Positions 1 through 5,888 of a stretch of 7,342 nt of DNA are shown here, in pieces. Positions within the stretch are counted from its first letter, which is position 1; every line of letters starts with the position of its first letter. The DNA is taken from assembly GCA_003510325.1 (NCBI GenBank), contig DONB01000058.1, forward strand, positions 1-7,342, written 5' to 3'. The notes under the pieces are model-generated. The model saw nothing but the letters and a program-made list of their open reading frames with translations, searched no databases and was not told where the DNA came from. The stretch comes from Thiobacillus sp. (GTDB taxonomy: Bacteria > Pseudomonadota > Gammaproteobacteria > Burkholderiales > Thiobacillaceae). The position numbers were made by a program, and so were the translations under genes.

Positions 1-512
1 GCGGTGGCCGGGTTGGTGCCGTGCGCCGCGTCCGGCACGATGATCTCGCGCCGCGCGGTGTCGCCGCGCGCGTCGTGGTAGGCGCGGATCATCGCCACCC
101 CGGCGAACTCGCCGTGCGCGCCCGCCATCGGCGCCATCGACACGCCGGCCATGCCGGTGACGTCCTTCAGCATTTCCTGCAGCTCGAACATGCTGGCGAG
201 GAATCCTTGGCCGGTCTCGTCCGGGCTCGCCGGATGGCGCGCCAGGAACTGCGGCAGCATCGCCAGCGAATTGCACGCGCGCGGGTTGTACTTCATGGTG
301 CACGAGCCGAGCGGGTAGAACTGCGTGTCGATCGAGAAGTTCAGCTGCGAGAGACGCGTGTAATGGCGCACGACATCGAGTTCGGAGACTTCCGGCAAGG
401 CCGGTGCGTCCTTGCGCCTGAGCGCGGCGGGCAGGTCGTCGAGGCTGCCGCCGGCGGCAGGCAACTGGGCGGCGGCGGTGCGGCCGGGACGGGAATGGTC
501 GAATATCAGCAT
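1..512 (-). CDS. gcvPB: Glycine dehydrogenase (decarboxylating) subunit 2, 5' part (cut by window edge)
   Basis: N-terminal 170 residues of the second P-protein subunit of the glycine cleavage system. With GcvPA it forms the cytoplasmic PLP enzyme that decarboxylates glycine and passes the aminomethyl group to the lipoyl arm of GcvH. I translated the minus strand by hand and found no stop from the ATG at 512 to the window edge. Recognisable signatures are NFSIDTQFYPLGSCTMKYNPR-type sequence at residues 58-78 and AHGTNPAT at 163-170, the glycine/asparagine-rich motif typical of GcvP C-terminal halves. Family members run to about 480-500 residues, so roughly two thirds lies outside, including the PLP-binding lysine. 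The start is supported by AAGG at 520-523, seven bases upstream. It is preceded by tpx and an 86-nt gap with an inverted repeat, not by gcvPA, which is unusual because the two subunit genes are normally adjacent. Its independent promoter, if any, is not evident. Confidence 0.95.
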   Translation of the reverse strand, partial: MLIFDHSRPGRTAAAQLPAAGGSLDDLPAALRRKDAPALPEVSELDVVRHYTRLSQLNFSIDTQFYPLGSCTMKYNPRACNSLAMLPQFLARHPASPDETGQGFLASMFELQEMLKDVTGMAGVSMAPMAGAHGEFAGVAMIRAYHDARGDTARREIIVPDAAHGTNPAT

Positions 513-530
513 GGTTAAACCTTGTTATCC

Positions 531-588
531 GCGAAGGACGCGAAGAAGCGCGAAGGAAAACCCGAAAGATCCTCTTCGCGTCCTTTGC
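531..588. repeat. Imperfect inverted repeat between tpx and gcvPB
   Basis: Left arm 531-548 (GCGAAGGACGCGAAGAAG) and right arm 571-588 are reverse complements at 16 of 18 positions, with a 22-nt centre. It fills most of the 86-nt gap between the tpx stop and the gcvPB start. A further GCGCGAAGG at 549-556 repeats part of the arm. There is no U-run after the hairpin on the minus strand, so it does not look like a classical intrinsic terminator. It could act as an mRNA-stabilising or processing structure, or be a copy of a dispersed intergenic repeat; neither can be decided from one copy. Confidence 0.75.
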
Positions 589-598
589 AGATGAAAAA

Positions 599-1090
599 TT
601 ATTTCAAAGCAGCCAGCGCGGCCTCGTAGTTCGGTTCCTGCTTGATTTCGGGAACGAGTTCGGCGTGGAGCACCTTGTTGTTTTCGTCGAGCACGACCAC
701 GGCGCGCGCGGTGATGCCGGCGAGTGGCCCGCTGGTGATGGCGACGCCGTAGTTCTTCATGAATTCAGCGCCGCGCATGGTCGACAGCGTCACGACGTTG
801 TTGGTGCCTTCGGCGCCGCAGAAGCGGCTCATCGCGAACGGCAGGTCGGCGGCGATGATCAGCACCACCGTATTGCCGATGGCAGCATCGTTGAATTTCT
901 TGGTCGAGGTCGCGCACACCGGGGTGTCGAGGCTCGGCACGATGTTGAGGATTTTTTTCTTGCCGGCGAAATCAGCCAGCGAGACGTCGGCCAGATCCTT
1001 GTTGACCAGCTTGAAGTCGGGTGCGGTGTCGCCGACCTTGGGGAAGGTGCCGGACACGTCGATCGGGTTGCCTGCCAGAGTCACTGCCAT
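599..1090 (-). CDS. tpx: Thiol peroxidase (Tpx, atypical 2-Cys peroxiredoxin)
   Basis: This 163-residue protein belongs to the Tpx family, which reduces hydrogen peroxide and especially organic hydroperoxides using thioredoxin. The peroxidatic cysteine is Cys59 in [11 protein letters not shown], with the family's Thr three residues before it (Thr56). The resolving cysteine is Cys91 in SRFCGAEG, and the C-terminal [11 protein letters not shown] block carries the conserved arginine (Arg129). Both cysteines are present, so the enzyme should be a complete 2-Cys form. Length is a few residues under the E. coli protein (168). The start is clear: AAGGAG at 1098-1103 lies seven bases before the ATG. 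There is no signal peptide, so it is cytoplasmic here, although the E. coli enzyme was first described as periplasmic. It sits 72 nt after the DUF3144-like gene and ahead of gcvPB, inside the glycine cleavage cluster, with no obvious metabolic link to glycine. Confidence 0.96.
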   Translation of the reverse strand: MAVTLAGNPIDVSGTFPKVGDTAPDFKLVNKDLADVSLADFAGKKKILNIVPSLDTPVCATSTKKFNDAAIGNTVVLIIAADLPFAMSRFCGAEGTNNVVTLSTMRGAEFMKNYGVAITSGPLAGITARAVVVLDENNKVLHAELVPEIKQEPNYEAALAALK

Positions 1091-1162
1091 ATTTGCTCTC
1101 CTTGGATGAATCGGTCAAATGCCGGACGCGCGAACGATCGCGCTCGCTGCATTGCATACCTG

Positions 1163-1447
1163 CTAACTGTCTTGCTGATCATAGCGAGTCATGTGCTCGT
1201 CGATATTCTCGCGCAGCATTTTTTCGTACTGATCCATGAAATAGGCGATGGCGGCTTCCTTCTCCACGATCAACTGCGCCTTGTTCTCGGCTGCCGCCGC
1301 GATCACGAAGGCGTTGAAGCGCGCTGCCGCAAACAGCGCAGCCGCGCTCACCCGGCTGGGTTTCGCCTCGTTCAACTGGGTATTGGCCAGCGCAATATAC
1401 GCATCGGCCATGTCATAGAACTGCTTGTCGCGTTGCACGTCGCTCAT
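1163..1447 (-). CDS. Small DUF3144-like protein of unknown function
   Basis: A 94-residue, probably soluble and mostly helical protein. The sequence FYDMADAYIALANTQL near residues 10-25, the ALFAAARFNAFVIAAAA stretch near 37-53, and the ending EKEAAIAYFMDQYEKMLREN resemble, from memory, the DUF3144 family of small proteobacterial proteins. No enzymatic motif, cysteine pair or signal peptide is visible. The alanine-rich central segment is hydrophobic but interrupted by Arg and Asn, so I do not call it a membrane helix. The start is firm: AAGGAA overlaps the TAA stop of gcvPA and lies five bases upstream of the ATG, leaving only nine bases between the two genes. It is therefore very likely translated from the same mRNA as gcvPA. 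The function is not known; co-transcription with glycine cleavage genes is the only hint, and it is weak. Confidence 0.82.
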   Translation of the reverse strand: MSDVQRDKQFYDMADAYIALANTQLNEAKPSRVSAAALFAAARFNAFVIAAAAENKAQLIVEKEAAIAYFMDQYEKMLRENIDEHMTRYDQQDS

Positions 1448-1456
1448 GCGGGTTCC

Positions 1457-2833
1457 TTAGTTCTTGTATGCGCATGGTGGCGCTTCGCGCCGCTTCGACA
1501 GGATGCGCTCCATCTGCTGCGCGTAGTGGTCGAGGTCGGCGGCGGTCTTGGTTTCGGTGACACAGACAAGAATGGCCTGTCCGAGCTCGGGATACCAGCC
1601 GGAAATATCCAGCCCGCCGAGGATGCCCTGCGCGCGCAGCGCGCGCAGCACGTCCTTCGCGTTGTCGTTGAGCTTCAGCACCACTTCGTGGAAGAAGGGG
1701 CTGGCGAACGCGCGCGTCACGCCGGGGATCGACGCCAGCTTTTCAGCCAGCGCCACAGTGCCGGCATGGCTGCTTGATGCGACTTTCGCCAGACCCTGCG
1801 GCCCCAGCAGCGCCATGTATTGCGTCGCGGCGGTCACCACCAGCCCCTGGTTAGTACAGATGTTGGAGGTGGCCTTGGAGCGGCGGATGTGCTGCTCGCG
1901 CGCCTGCAGCGTCAGCGCGAAGCCGGGCTTGCCGTCGAGGTCGACGGTGCGGCCGACGATGCGCCCCGGCATCTGCCGCACGAAGTCCTGGCGGCAGCAC
2001 ATGAAGCCGAAATACGGTCCGCCTGACGCCATCGGCGCGCCCAGCGGCTGGCCTTCGCCCACAGCGATGTCAGCACCCCTCGTTCCCCATTTGCCGGGCG
2101 CTTCCAGTACCGCCAGCGTGGTGGGGTTGACCAGCGCGATCGCCAGTGCGCCCTTGTCGTGCGCCCAGTCGGCCATCGCGTGCACGTCTTCCAGCACGCC
2201 GAAGAAGTTGGGTTGCGGAATCACCAGGCCGGCGAAACTGCCGACGTCGGCCGGCAGCACCGTCTTTCCGGTCGCGGCGTCGTAGTCGAGCTCGACCAGT
2301 TCGATGCCCTGATTCTTGACGGTCGTGTTGACCACGCGGCGGTAGATCGGGTGAACGGTCTTCGGCACCAGCACGCGGCGCGAGGTTTTGTGCGAACGCA
2401 CCGCCATCAGGACCGCTTCGGCCAGCGCCGAGGCGCCGTCGTAGAGCGAGGCGTTCGACACGTCGAGCCCGGTCAGCCGGGTCATCATGGTCTGGTATTC
2501 GTAGATCAGCTGCAGCGTGCCCTGGCTCGCCTCGGCCTGGTACGGCGTGTAGGCGGAGTAGAACTCGCCGCGCGTGGTGATCTGCCAGATCGCCGCCGGG
2601 ATGTGATGCTCATAGACGCCGGCGCCGATGAAACTGGACCAGAAGCCGTCGGCCGACGCGCGTTCCTGCATCAGCCGTGCCACCGCCATTTCGGGCAGGC
2701 CGTCGGGAACGTCCTTGAGCTTGCCGGTTTTCAGCGCGGGCGGGATTTCGTCGAACAGCGTCTCAATGCTGGCGGCGCCGATGGCGCCGAGCATGGCGGA
2801 AACGTCTTCTTCAGTGTGGGGAATGTAGGGCAT
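1457..2833 (-). CDS. gcvPA: Glycine dehydrogenase (decarboxylating) subunit 1
   Basis: First subunit of the two-gene P-protein, 458 residues against about 440-460 in the family, so complete. It starts with the characteristic [15 protein letters not shown]. It then shows [12 protein letters not shown] (70-81), [20 protein letters not shown] (95-114), [14 protein letters not shown] (127-140), [20 protein letters not shown] (259-278), [13 protein letters not shown] (286-298) and [18 protein letters not shown] (312-329). These correspond to the N-terminal half of single-chain GcvP. In split enzymes this subunit helps form the active site, while GcvPB holds the PLP-bearing lysine. It is separated from gcvH by a 116-nt gap filled by a palindromic repeat, and the DUF3144-like gene follows nine bases after its stop. 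Oddly, no good Shine-Dalgarno is visible: the bases before the ATG read CCTAAGCAAA and the repeat ends only seven bases upstream. The start itself is secure because family proteins begin with this sequence. Confidence 0.97.
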   Translation of the reverse strand: MPYIPHTEEDVSAMLGAIGAASIETLFDEIPPALKTGKLKDVPDGLPEMAVARLMQERASADGFWSSFIGAGVYEHHIPAAIWQITTRGEFYSAYTPYQAEASQGTLQLIYEYQTMMTRLTGLDVSNASLYDGASALAEAVLMAVRSHKTSRRVLVPKTVHPIYRRVVNTTVKNQGIELVELDYDAATGKTVLPADVGSFAGLVIPQPNFFGVLEDVHAMADWAHDKGALAIALVNPTTLAVLEAPGKWGTRGADIAVGEGQPLGAPMASGGPYFGFMCCRQDFVRQMPGRIVGRTVDLDGKPGFALTLQAREQHIRRSKATSNICTNQGLVVTAATQYMALLGPQGLAKVASSSHAGTVALAEKLASIPGVTRAFASPFFHEVVLKLNDNAKDVLRALRAQGILGGLDISGWYPELGQAILVCVTETKTAADLDHYAQQMERILSKRREAPPCAYKN

Positions 2834-2840
2834 TTTGCTT

Positions 2841-2950
2841 AGGGTCAGGATTCAGGGATCAGGATTCAGGGGAGGATTCAGCGCCAGGTGTCAGGTACGG
2901 CGCGGCGCAGCCGCACATTCTCTGATCCCTGATCCTGAATCCTGGCCCCT
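2841..2950 (+). repeat. Palindromic intergenic repeat, copy A (gcvH-gcvPA gap)
   Basis: The gap between gcvH and gcvPA is almost wholly occupied by GGATTCAG/GGATCAG-type repeats. The left arm (2841-2870) is an imperfect reverse complement of the right arm (2922-2950), around a GC-rich core that contains GCGCGGCGCAGCCGC (2900-2914). The element ends on the first base of the gcvH stop codon and begins seven bases before the gcvPA start. It is related to copy B at 3368-3459 in opposite orientation. Exact shared blocks are 19 nt (2854-2872 with 3440-3458), 15 nt (2900-2914 with 3407-3421) and 13 nt (2932-2944 with 3376-3388). No transposase or reading frame lies inside. It looks like a dispersed REP/MITE-like element. 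The strand given is arbitrary and only marks orientation relative to copy B. Confidence 0.88.
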
Positions 2951-3339
2951 CAATGCGCTTCCGACTCCACCAGCTTCTGGTAGGCCGCCGCATCGAGCAG
3001 CCCGGCGACGTCGCCAGGATTGGCCGGCTTCATCTTGAACATCCACGCACTGTAGGCGTCCTTGTTCACCGCTTCGGGGCTGGCCTCGACCTCATTGTTG
3101 GCGGCGATCACTTCGCCGGCCACCGGGGCGTAGACGTCGGATGCGGCTTTGACCGACTCGACTACGGCACATTCCTCGCCCTTGGCAAGGGTGCGGCCGG
3201 CAGCGGGGTTCTCGATGAACACCATGTCGCCGAGCAGATCCTGGGCGTGGTGGGTGATGCCGATGGTCAGCGTGCCGTCGGCTTCGACGCGCACCCACTC
3301 GTGGCTGGGGGTGTATTTGAGGTCTGCGGGGATGCTCAT
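2950..3339 (-). CDS. gcvH: Glycine cleavage system H protein (lipoyl carrier)
   Basis: A complete 129-residue H-protein, the usual size for the family. It carries the lipoyl group that shuttles the aminomethyl intermediate from P-protein to T-protein and is reoxidised by the L-protein. The lipoylation site is Lys64 in the [17 protein letters not shown] context (57-73), which matches the family motif. The N-terminus [17 protein letters not shown] and the [16 protein letters not shown] segment are also typical. The C-terminal part keeps [12 protein letters not shown] (92-103), matching the family's conserved W-hydrophobic ending. The start is supported by AGGAA about eight bases upstream of the ATG at 3339. 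It follows gcvT after 120 nt and precedes gcvPA by 116 nt. Both gaps contain related palindromic repeats in opposite orientation, an odd feature for an otherwise standard operon. Confidence 0.98.
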   Translation of the reverse strand: MSIPADLKYTPSHEWVRVEADGTLTIGITHHAQDLLGDMVFIENPAAGRTLAKGEECAVVESVKAASDVYAPVAGEVIAANNEVEASPEAVNKDAYSAWMFKMKPANPGDVAGLLDAAAYQKLVESEAH

Positions 3340-3367
3340 TTTTAAGTTCCTGGCGGTTGGGTTATTT

Positions 3368-3459
3368 CCAGGGGTCAGGATTCAGGATTCGGGATTCAGG
3401 GAATGAGCGGCTGCGCCGCGCTGTTTCCCTGATCCCTGGCCCCTGAATCCTGATCCCTC
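3368..3459 (-). repeat. Palindromic intergenic repeat, copy B (gcvT-gcvH gap)
   Basis: Second copy of the element described at 2841-2950, in inverted orientation. Its outer arms (3368-3402 and 3426-3459) are built from GGATTCAGG/CCTGAATCC units that can pair with each other. The core holds GCGGCTGCGCCGCGC (3407-3421), the reverse complement of the core in copy A. It begins immediately after the gcvT stop codon and ends 28 nt before the gcvH start, leaving the gcvH ribosome-binding site intact. On the mRNA the arms could form a long imperfect hairpin between the gcvT and gcvH coding regions. There is no U-tract after it, so I do not call it a terminator. Confidence 0.88.
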
Positions 3460-4539
3460 CTAAATCAAAACTTTGCCGTTGCGCACGAACGGGTATTTCA
3501 CCACTTTGGCTTTCAGCTTCTTGTCGCGGATCTCGACTTCGACGTCCTCACCCGGGGCGATGCCGAGCGGGATGCGGGCGAGCGCGATGGATTGCTGCAT
3601 CGTAGGCGAAAACGTGCCGGAGGTGATCTCGCCGTCGCCGTTTTTGGTGTGGACTATCTGGTGGCTGCGCAGCACGCCCTTGTCCAGCAGCACCAGGCCG
3701 ACGAGTTGTTTGGTCACTTCGCTCTTTTCCAGCGCTGCGCGGCCGACGAAGTCGCGTTCGGTCTTCAGGTCCACCGTCCAGGCGAGGCCGGACTCCAGTG
3801 GGCTGGTGGTCTCGTCCATATCCTGGCCATAGAGGTTCATCCCGGCTTCCAGCCGCAGGGTGTCGCGCGCGCCGAGGCCGATCGGCTTGCCGCCGGCTTC
3901 CATCAGCGCTTTCCAGAAGAAGGGCGCGGATTTCGCCAGCACCATCACCTCGAAGCCGTCCTCACCGGTGTAGCCCGTGCGGGCGATGAACATCTCGCCC
4001 ATGGCGGCGGCGTTGAAAGGCTTCAGATTCGCGGTGATCTGGTCGACGCCGGGCAGCGCCTCGTTGAGTGCCTGGGTGGCGTCCGGGCCCTGGATCGCGA
4101 TCATCGCGAGGTCGCGGCGCGGGGTGAGGGTGAGCCCCATGCCCCAGTCGGCATTCATTTTCTCCATCCAGGCGAGATCCTTTTCCGCGGTGCCGGCGTT
4201 GACCACCAGGCGGAACCAGTTCTCGTCCATGAAGTAGATGATGAGGTCGTCGATGACGCCGCCGTTCTCGTTCAGCATGCAGGAATACAGCGCCTTGCCG
4301 GACACCTGCAGCTTGTCGACGTTGTTGGCCACCAGGCGGCGCAGGAAGGCGCGCACGTTGGCGCCCTTGATGTCGAGCGGCAGCATGTGGGAGACGTCGA
4401 ACAGGCCGCAGCCGCGGCGCACCTGGTGGTGTTCCTCGATCTGGGAGCCGTAGTTGATCGGCATGTCCCAGCCGCCGAAGTCGACCATCTTGGCGCCGAG
4501 TTCGCGGTGGGTGGCGTTGAGCGGAGTGTGCTTGAGCAT
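3460..4539 (-). CDS. gcvT: Glycine cleavage system T protein (aminomethyltransferase)
   Basis: The T-protein takes the aminomethyl group from the H-protein, releases ammonia and transfers the methylene unit to tetrahydrofolate. The 359 residues match the usual length (364 in E. coli). Visible signatures are [24 protein letters not shown] (start at residue 4), [11 protein letters not shown] (42-52), [11 protein letters not shown] (92-102) with the conserved catalytic aspartate at 97/98, [11 protein letters not shown] (187-197) and [18 protein letters not shown] (221-238). I chose the ATG at 4539 because family proteins begin with this ML-HTPL sequence. An in-frame GTG at 4584 lies inside the terminator hairpin and would add 15 non-family residues. 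The only ribosome-binding signal is a short GGTG (4545-4548), five bases from the ATG. It is the first gene of the operon, controlled by the glycine riboswitch directly upstream. Confidence 0.97.
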   Translation of the reverse strand: MLKHTPLNATHRELGAKMVDFGGWDMPINYGSQIEEHHQVRRGCGLFDVSHMLPLDIKGANVRAFLRRLVANNVDKLQVSGKALYSCMLNENGGVIDDLIIYFMDENWFRLVVNAGTAEKDLAWMEKMNADWGMGLTLTPRRDLAMIAIQGPDATQALNEALPGVDQITANLKPFNAAAMGEMFIARTGYTGEDGFEVMVLAKSAPFFWKALMEAGGKPIGLGARDTLRLEAGMNLYGQDMDETTSPLESGLAWTVDLKTERDFVGRAALEKSEVTKQLVGLVLLDKGVLRSHQIVHTKNGDGEITSGTFSPTMQQSIALARIPLGIAPGEDVEVEIRDKKLKAKVVKYPFVRNGKVLI

Positions 4540-4548
4540 GGGGGCACC

Positions 4549-4586
4549 AAAAATAAAAAAGGGTGAAGCGCGGATTCGCTTCACCC
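4549..4586 (-). terminator. Intrinsic terminator of the glycine riboswitch expression platform
   Basis: On the minus strand, GGGTGAAGCG (4586-4577) and its perfect complement (4570-4561) form a 10-bp stem with a 6-nt loop. TTTTTTATTTTT (4560-4549) follows directly. This is a textbook Rho-independent terminator, and it lies between the second glycine aptamer and the gcvT start, which is only 9 nt beyond the U-tract. It is most likely the on/off element of the riboswitch. The stem can be extended by wobble and A-U pairs (4587-4590 with 4560-4557) into the 3' strand of aptamer 2 P1, offering one way for glycine binding to weaken it. Confidence 0.93.
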
Positions 4587-4790
4587 CTCTGTCCTTGGTA
4601 CCTGAGAGATTACGGCGTGCGGGTTTGAATCAAACCTGCGAGCCGCTGCCCCTTCGGTGGCGATCGTGCGACCGCGCTCTCCAGAGTTTTTCCAGGATTG
4701 TGCCTGGCTGTTGCGGTCCTTTTGCCTGAGCGATTCCGGGTGAATTGCGCCTTCGGCGGCGTGCGGCGCACGCGCTCTCCCGCAACGGGA
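4587..4790 (-). promoter_or_regulatory. Tandem glycine riboswitch upstream of gcvT
   Basis: Two glycine aptamers in series, read on the minus strand. Aptamer 1 (about 4786-4710) is closed by a perfect 7-bp P1 of GTTGCGG with CCGCAAC. It holds GGGAGAGCGCG, GCCGAAGGCGCAA and the hallmark CGCTCAGGCAAAAGGACCGC. Aptamer 2 (about 4686-4587) is closed by CTCTG with CAGAG. It contains GGAGAGCGCGG, CACCGAAGGGGCA and CTCTCAGGTACCAAGGACAGAG. These are the conserved cores of the gcvT element. Known glycine riboswitches of this type mostly act as on-switches for glycine breakdown genes, which fits the position before gcvT. The linker (4709-4687) contains its own small hairpin. With the candidate promoter and terminator, this RNA accounts for most of the 311-nt gene-free stretch at 4540-4850. 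Confidence 0.96.
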
Positions 4791-4796
4791 ACGCGC

Positions 4797-4825
4797 ACTA
4801 TACCGAAGAAGTGTCTGGCCAGCCA
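4797..4825 (-). promoter_or_regulatory. Candidate sigma-70 promoter of the gcv operon
   Basis: On the minus strand TATAGT (4802-4797) matches the -10 consensus at five of six bases. A weak -35 candidate, TGGCTG (4825-4820), lies 17 bases upstream. Transcription would then start near 4790, just before the first paired strand of aptamer 1 at 4786, which is where a riboswitch transcript should begin. The -35 region overlaps the 8-bp palindrome CTGGCCAG, so a regulator site is possible but not shown. Confidence 0.55.
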
Positions 4826-4850
4826 GTCTTGTGCGCCCGGTCGTGCGGAC

Positions 4851-5888
4851 TCAATACACCAGCTGCAAATCGAAGCCCATGGGTGCCAGGTCGCGCACGG
4901 CCAAAGGCAGGCTCAAGGCCTGTTCGCTGCGCGGCGGAATGCCTGCGGCGATGCGCTGGGTGTCGTCGAGATATTCGCTGGGGGCGAAGCTGCGGCGTGC
5001 TAGCGGGCGGTTGCGCTGATCGGTCAGGGTGAGCACCAGCACCGGCCAGGCCTGGGCATGGCCGGCCCGGTTGCCGAGCGTAAGCGTGAGCTTCAGGCGG
5101 CCGCTGGCCTCGGTTTGAAGGTCGGAACCGACGATCTGCAACTGCTCCAGGTTTTTCGGCAGCGAGAGCCTGCAGTCCAGTGCGGCGCAGGCCTGCTCAA
5201 GGGCGGGCCGGGTCTGCGGCAAGCGGCTGACCAGGGTGTCGCGCAGGAAATACGTGGTTTGCACGAACAGCAGAACCAGCAGCAATGCGCTGGCCGTGCC
5301 CCATGCCCAGGCCGGGATGCGCTGGGAGGCGGGGGAAAGGCGCGCCGTGCCGGGCAAGGGGCTGGCATATTCGATGCGCGCCCTGGGTGGGGCCGGTGCG
5401 ACCGCGGCGGGCGAAGCCGCAGGGGCTGCAGGTTCAGAAGGGTAGGTCGAAGGAGCGGGATAGATCTGCGGCAACGGTCCGGGGTCGGTCGATGCCGAAA
5501 TTTCGGGGTCGATCAGGATGATGGAAGGCAGGTCCAGCGCGTCATCGCGCTGCACGATGCCGCGAGGGGCGGCGGCAATCTCGACGTCTTCCGCTGGGGT
5601 GGCGACAGAGGCAGGCTCGGTGTCGTCTGCGGCGGCATCCGCTGCCGGCGCGGGGACGCGGTTTTCCTGCATGTCTGTCAATTCGGCTTCGGGCAGCGCG
5701 GCGGCTTCGACAGGCTCGGGTTCGGCCGCGACGGGCAACGGCGAGCCGTCTTCCATCAGCAGGCTCAGACGCGCATCGAAGGCGGCGCCGCATACGCTGC
5801 ATTGCACCCAGCCCTGCGCGGCATCGAGCTGATCCGCGCCGAGACGGAACACGCTGGCGCATTCCGGGCAGGTGGTGCGGTAATTCAC
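4851..5888 (-). CDS. Zinc-ribbon and DUF3426 domain membrane protein
   Basis: A 345-residue protein of the zinc-ribbon/DUF3426 family; its function is not established. The N-terminus has an MJ0042-type zinc ribbon with CPEC (7-10) and CSVC (30-33). Residues about 50-190 form a low-complexity Ala/Pro/Glu-rich linker. One membrane helix is clear at about 193-215 (WAWGTASALLLVLLFVQTTY). The C-terminal 130 residues form the DUF3426 domain, with features such as LRDTLVSRLPQTRPALEQAC and a beta-rich ending. Without a signal peptide, the zinc ribbon is expected in the cytoplasm and DUF3426 outside the membrane. I chose the GTG at 5888 because it places the ribbon at the extreme N-terminus, and GTGA overlaps the prmA stop by 4 nt, implying translational coupling. 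The frame stays open further upstream inside prmA, but that sequence is arginine-rich shadow. The prmA-DUF3426 pairing is familiar in betaproteobacteria. Confidence 0.9.
   Translation of the reverse strand: MNYRTTCPECASVFRLGADQLDAAQGWVQCSVCGAAFDARLSLLMEDGSPLPVAAEPEPVEAAALPEAELTDMQENRVPAPAADAAADDTEPASVATPAEDVEIAAAPRGIVQRDDALDLPSIILIDPEISASTDPGPLPQIYPAPSTYPSEPAAPAASPAAVAPAPPRARIEYASPLPGTARLSPASQRIPAWAWGTASALLLVLLFVQTTYFLRDTLVSRLPQTRPALEQACAALDCRLSLPKNLEQLQIVGSDLQTEASGRLKLTLTLGNRAGHAQAWPVLVLTLTDQRNRPLARRSFAPSEYLDDTQRIAAGIPPRSEQALSLPLAVRDLAPMGFDLQLVY

Noticed and set aside
1091..1126. TTGACC upstream of tpx as a -35 promoter element
   Set aside because: A properly spaced -10 would overlap the ATG and give a leaderless transcript despite a strong ribosome site; not credible as the tpx promoter.
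1128..1143. Hairpin GCGCGA-ACGA-TCGCGC between the DUF3144-like gene and tpx as a terminator
   Set aside because: Only six base pairs and no U-tract follows on the minus strand; it may be chance in GC-rich DNA.
2841..3459. The repeats around gcvH as a CRISPR array or insertion sequence
   Set aside because: There are no regular spacers, the units are degenerate and palindromic, and no transposase lies between them; the enclosed gene is plain gcvH.
3592..4566. Long plus-strand open frame of 324 residues opposite gcvT
   Set aside because: His/Val/Gly-rich composition typical of antisense frames of GC-rich genes; no recognisable domain and gcvT is certain. The same holds for the plus-strand frames at 665-1777, 5058-5960 and 2159-2842.
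4540..4584. Extended gcvT start (GTG at 4584)
   Set aside because: It falls within the terminator stem, adds 15 residues not seen in the family and lacks a ribosome site.
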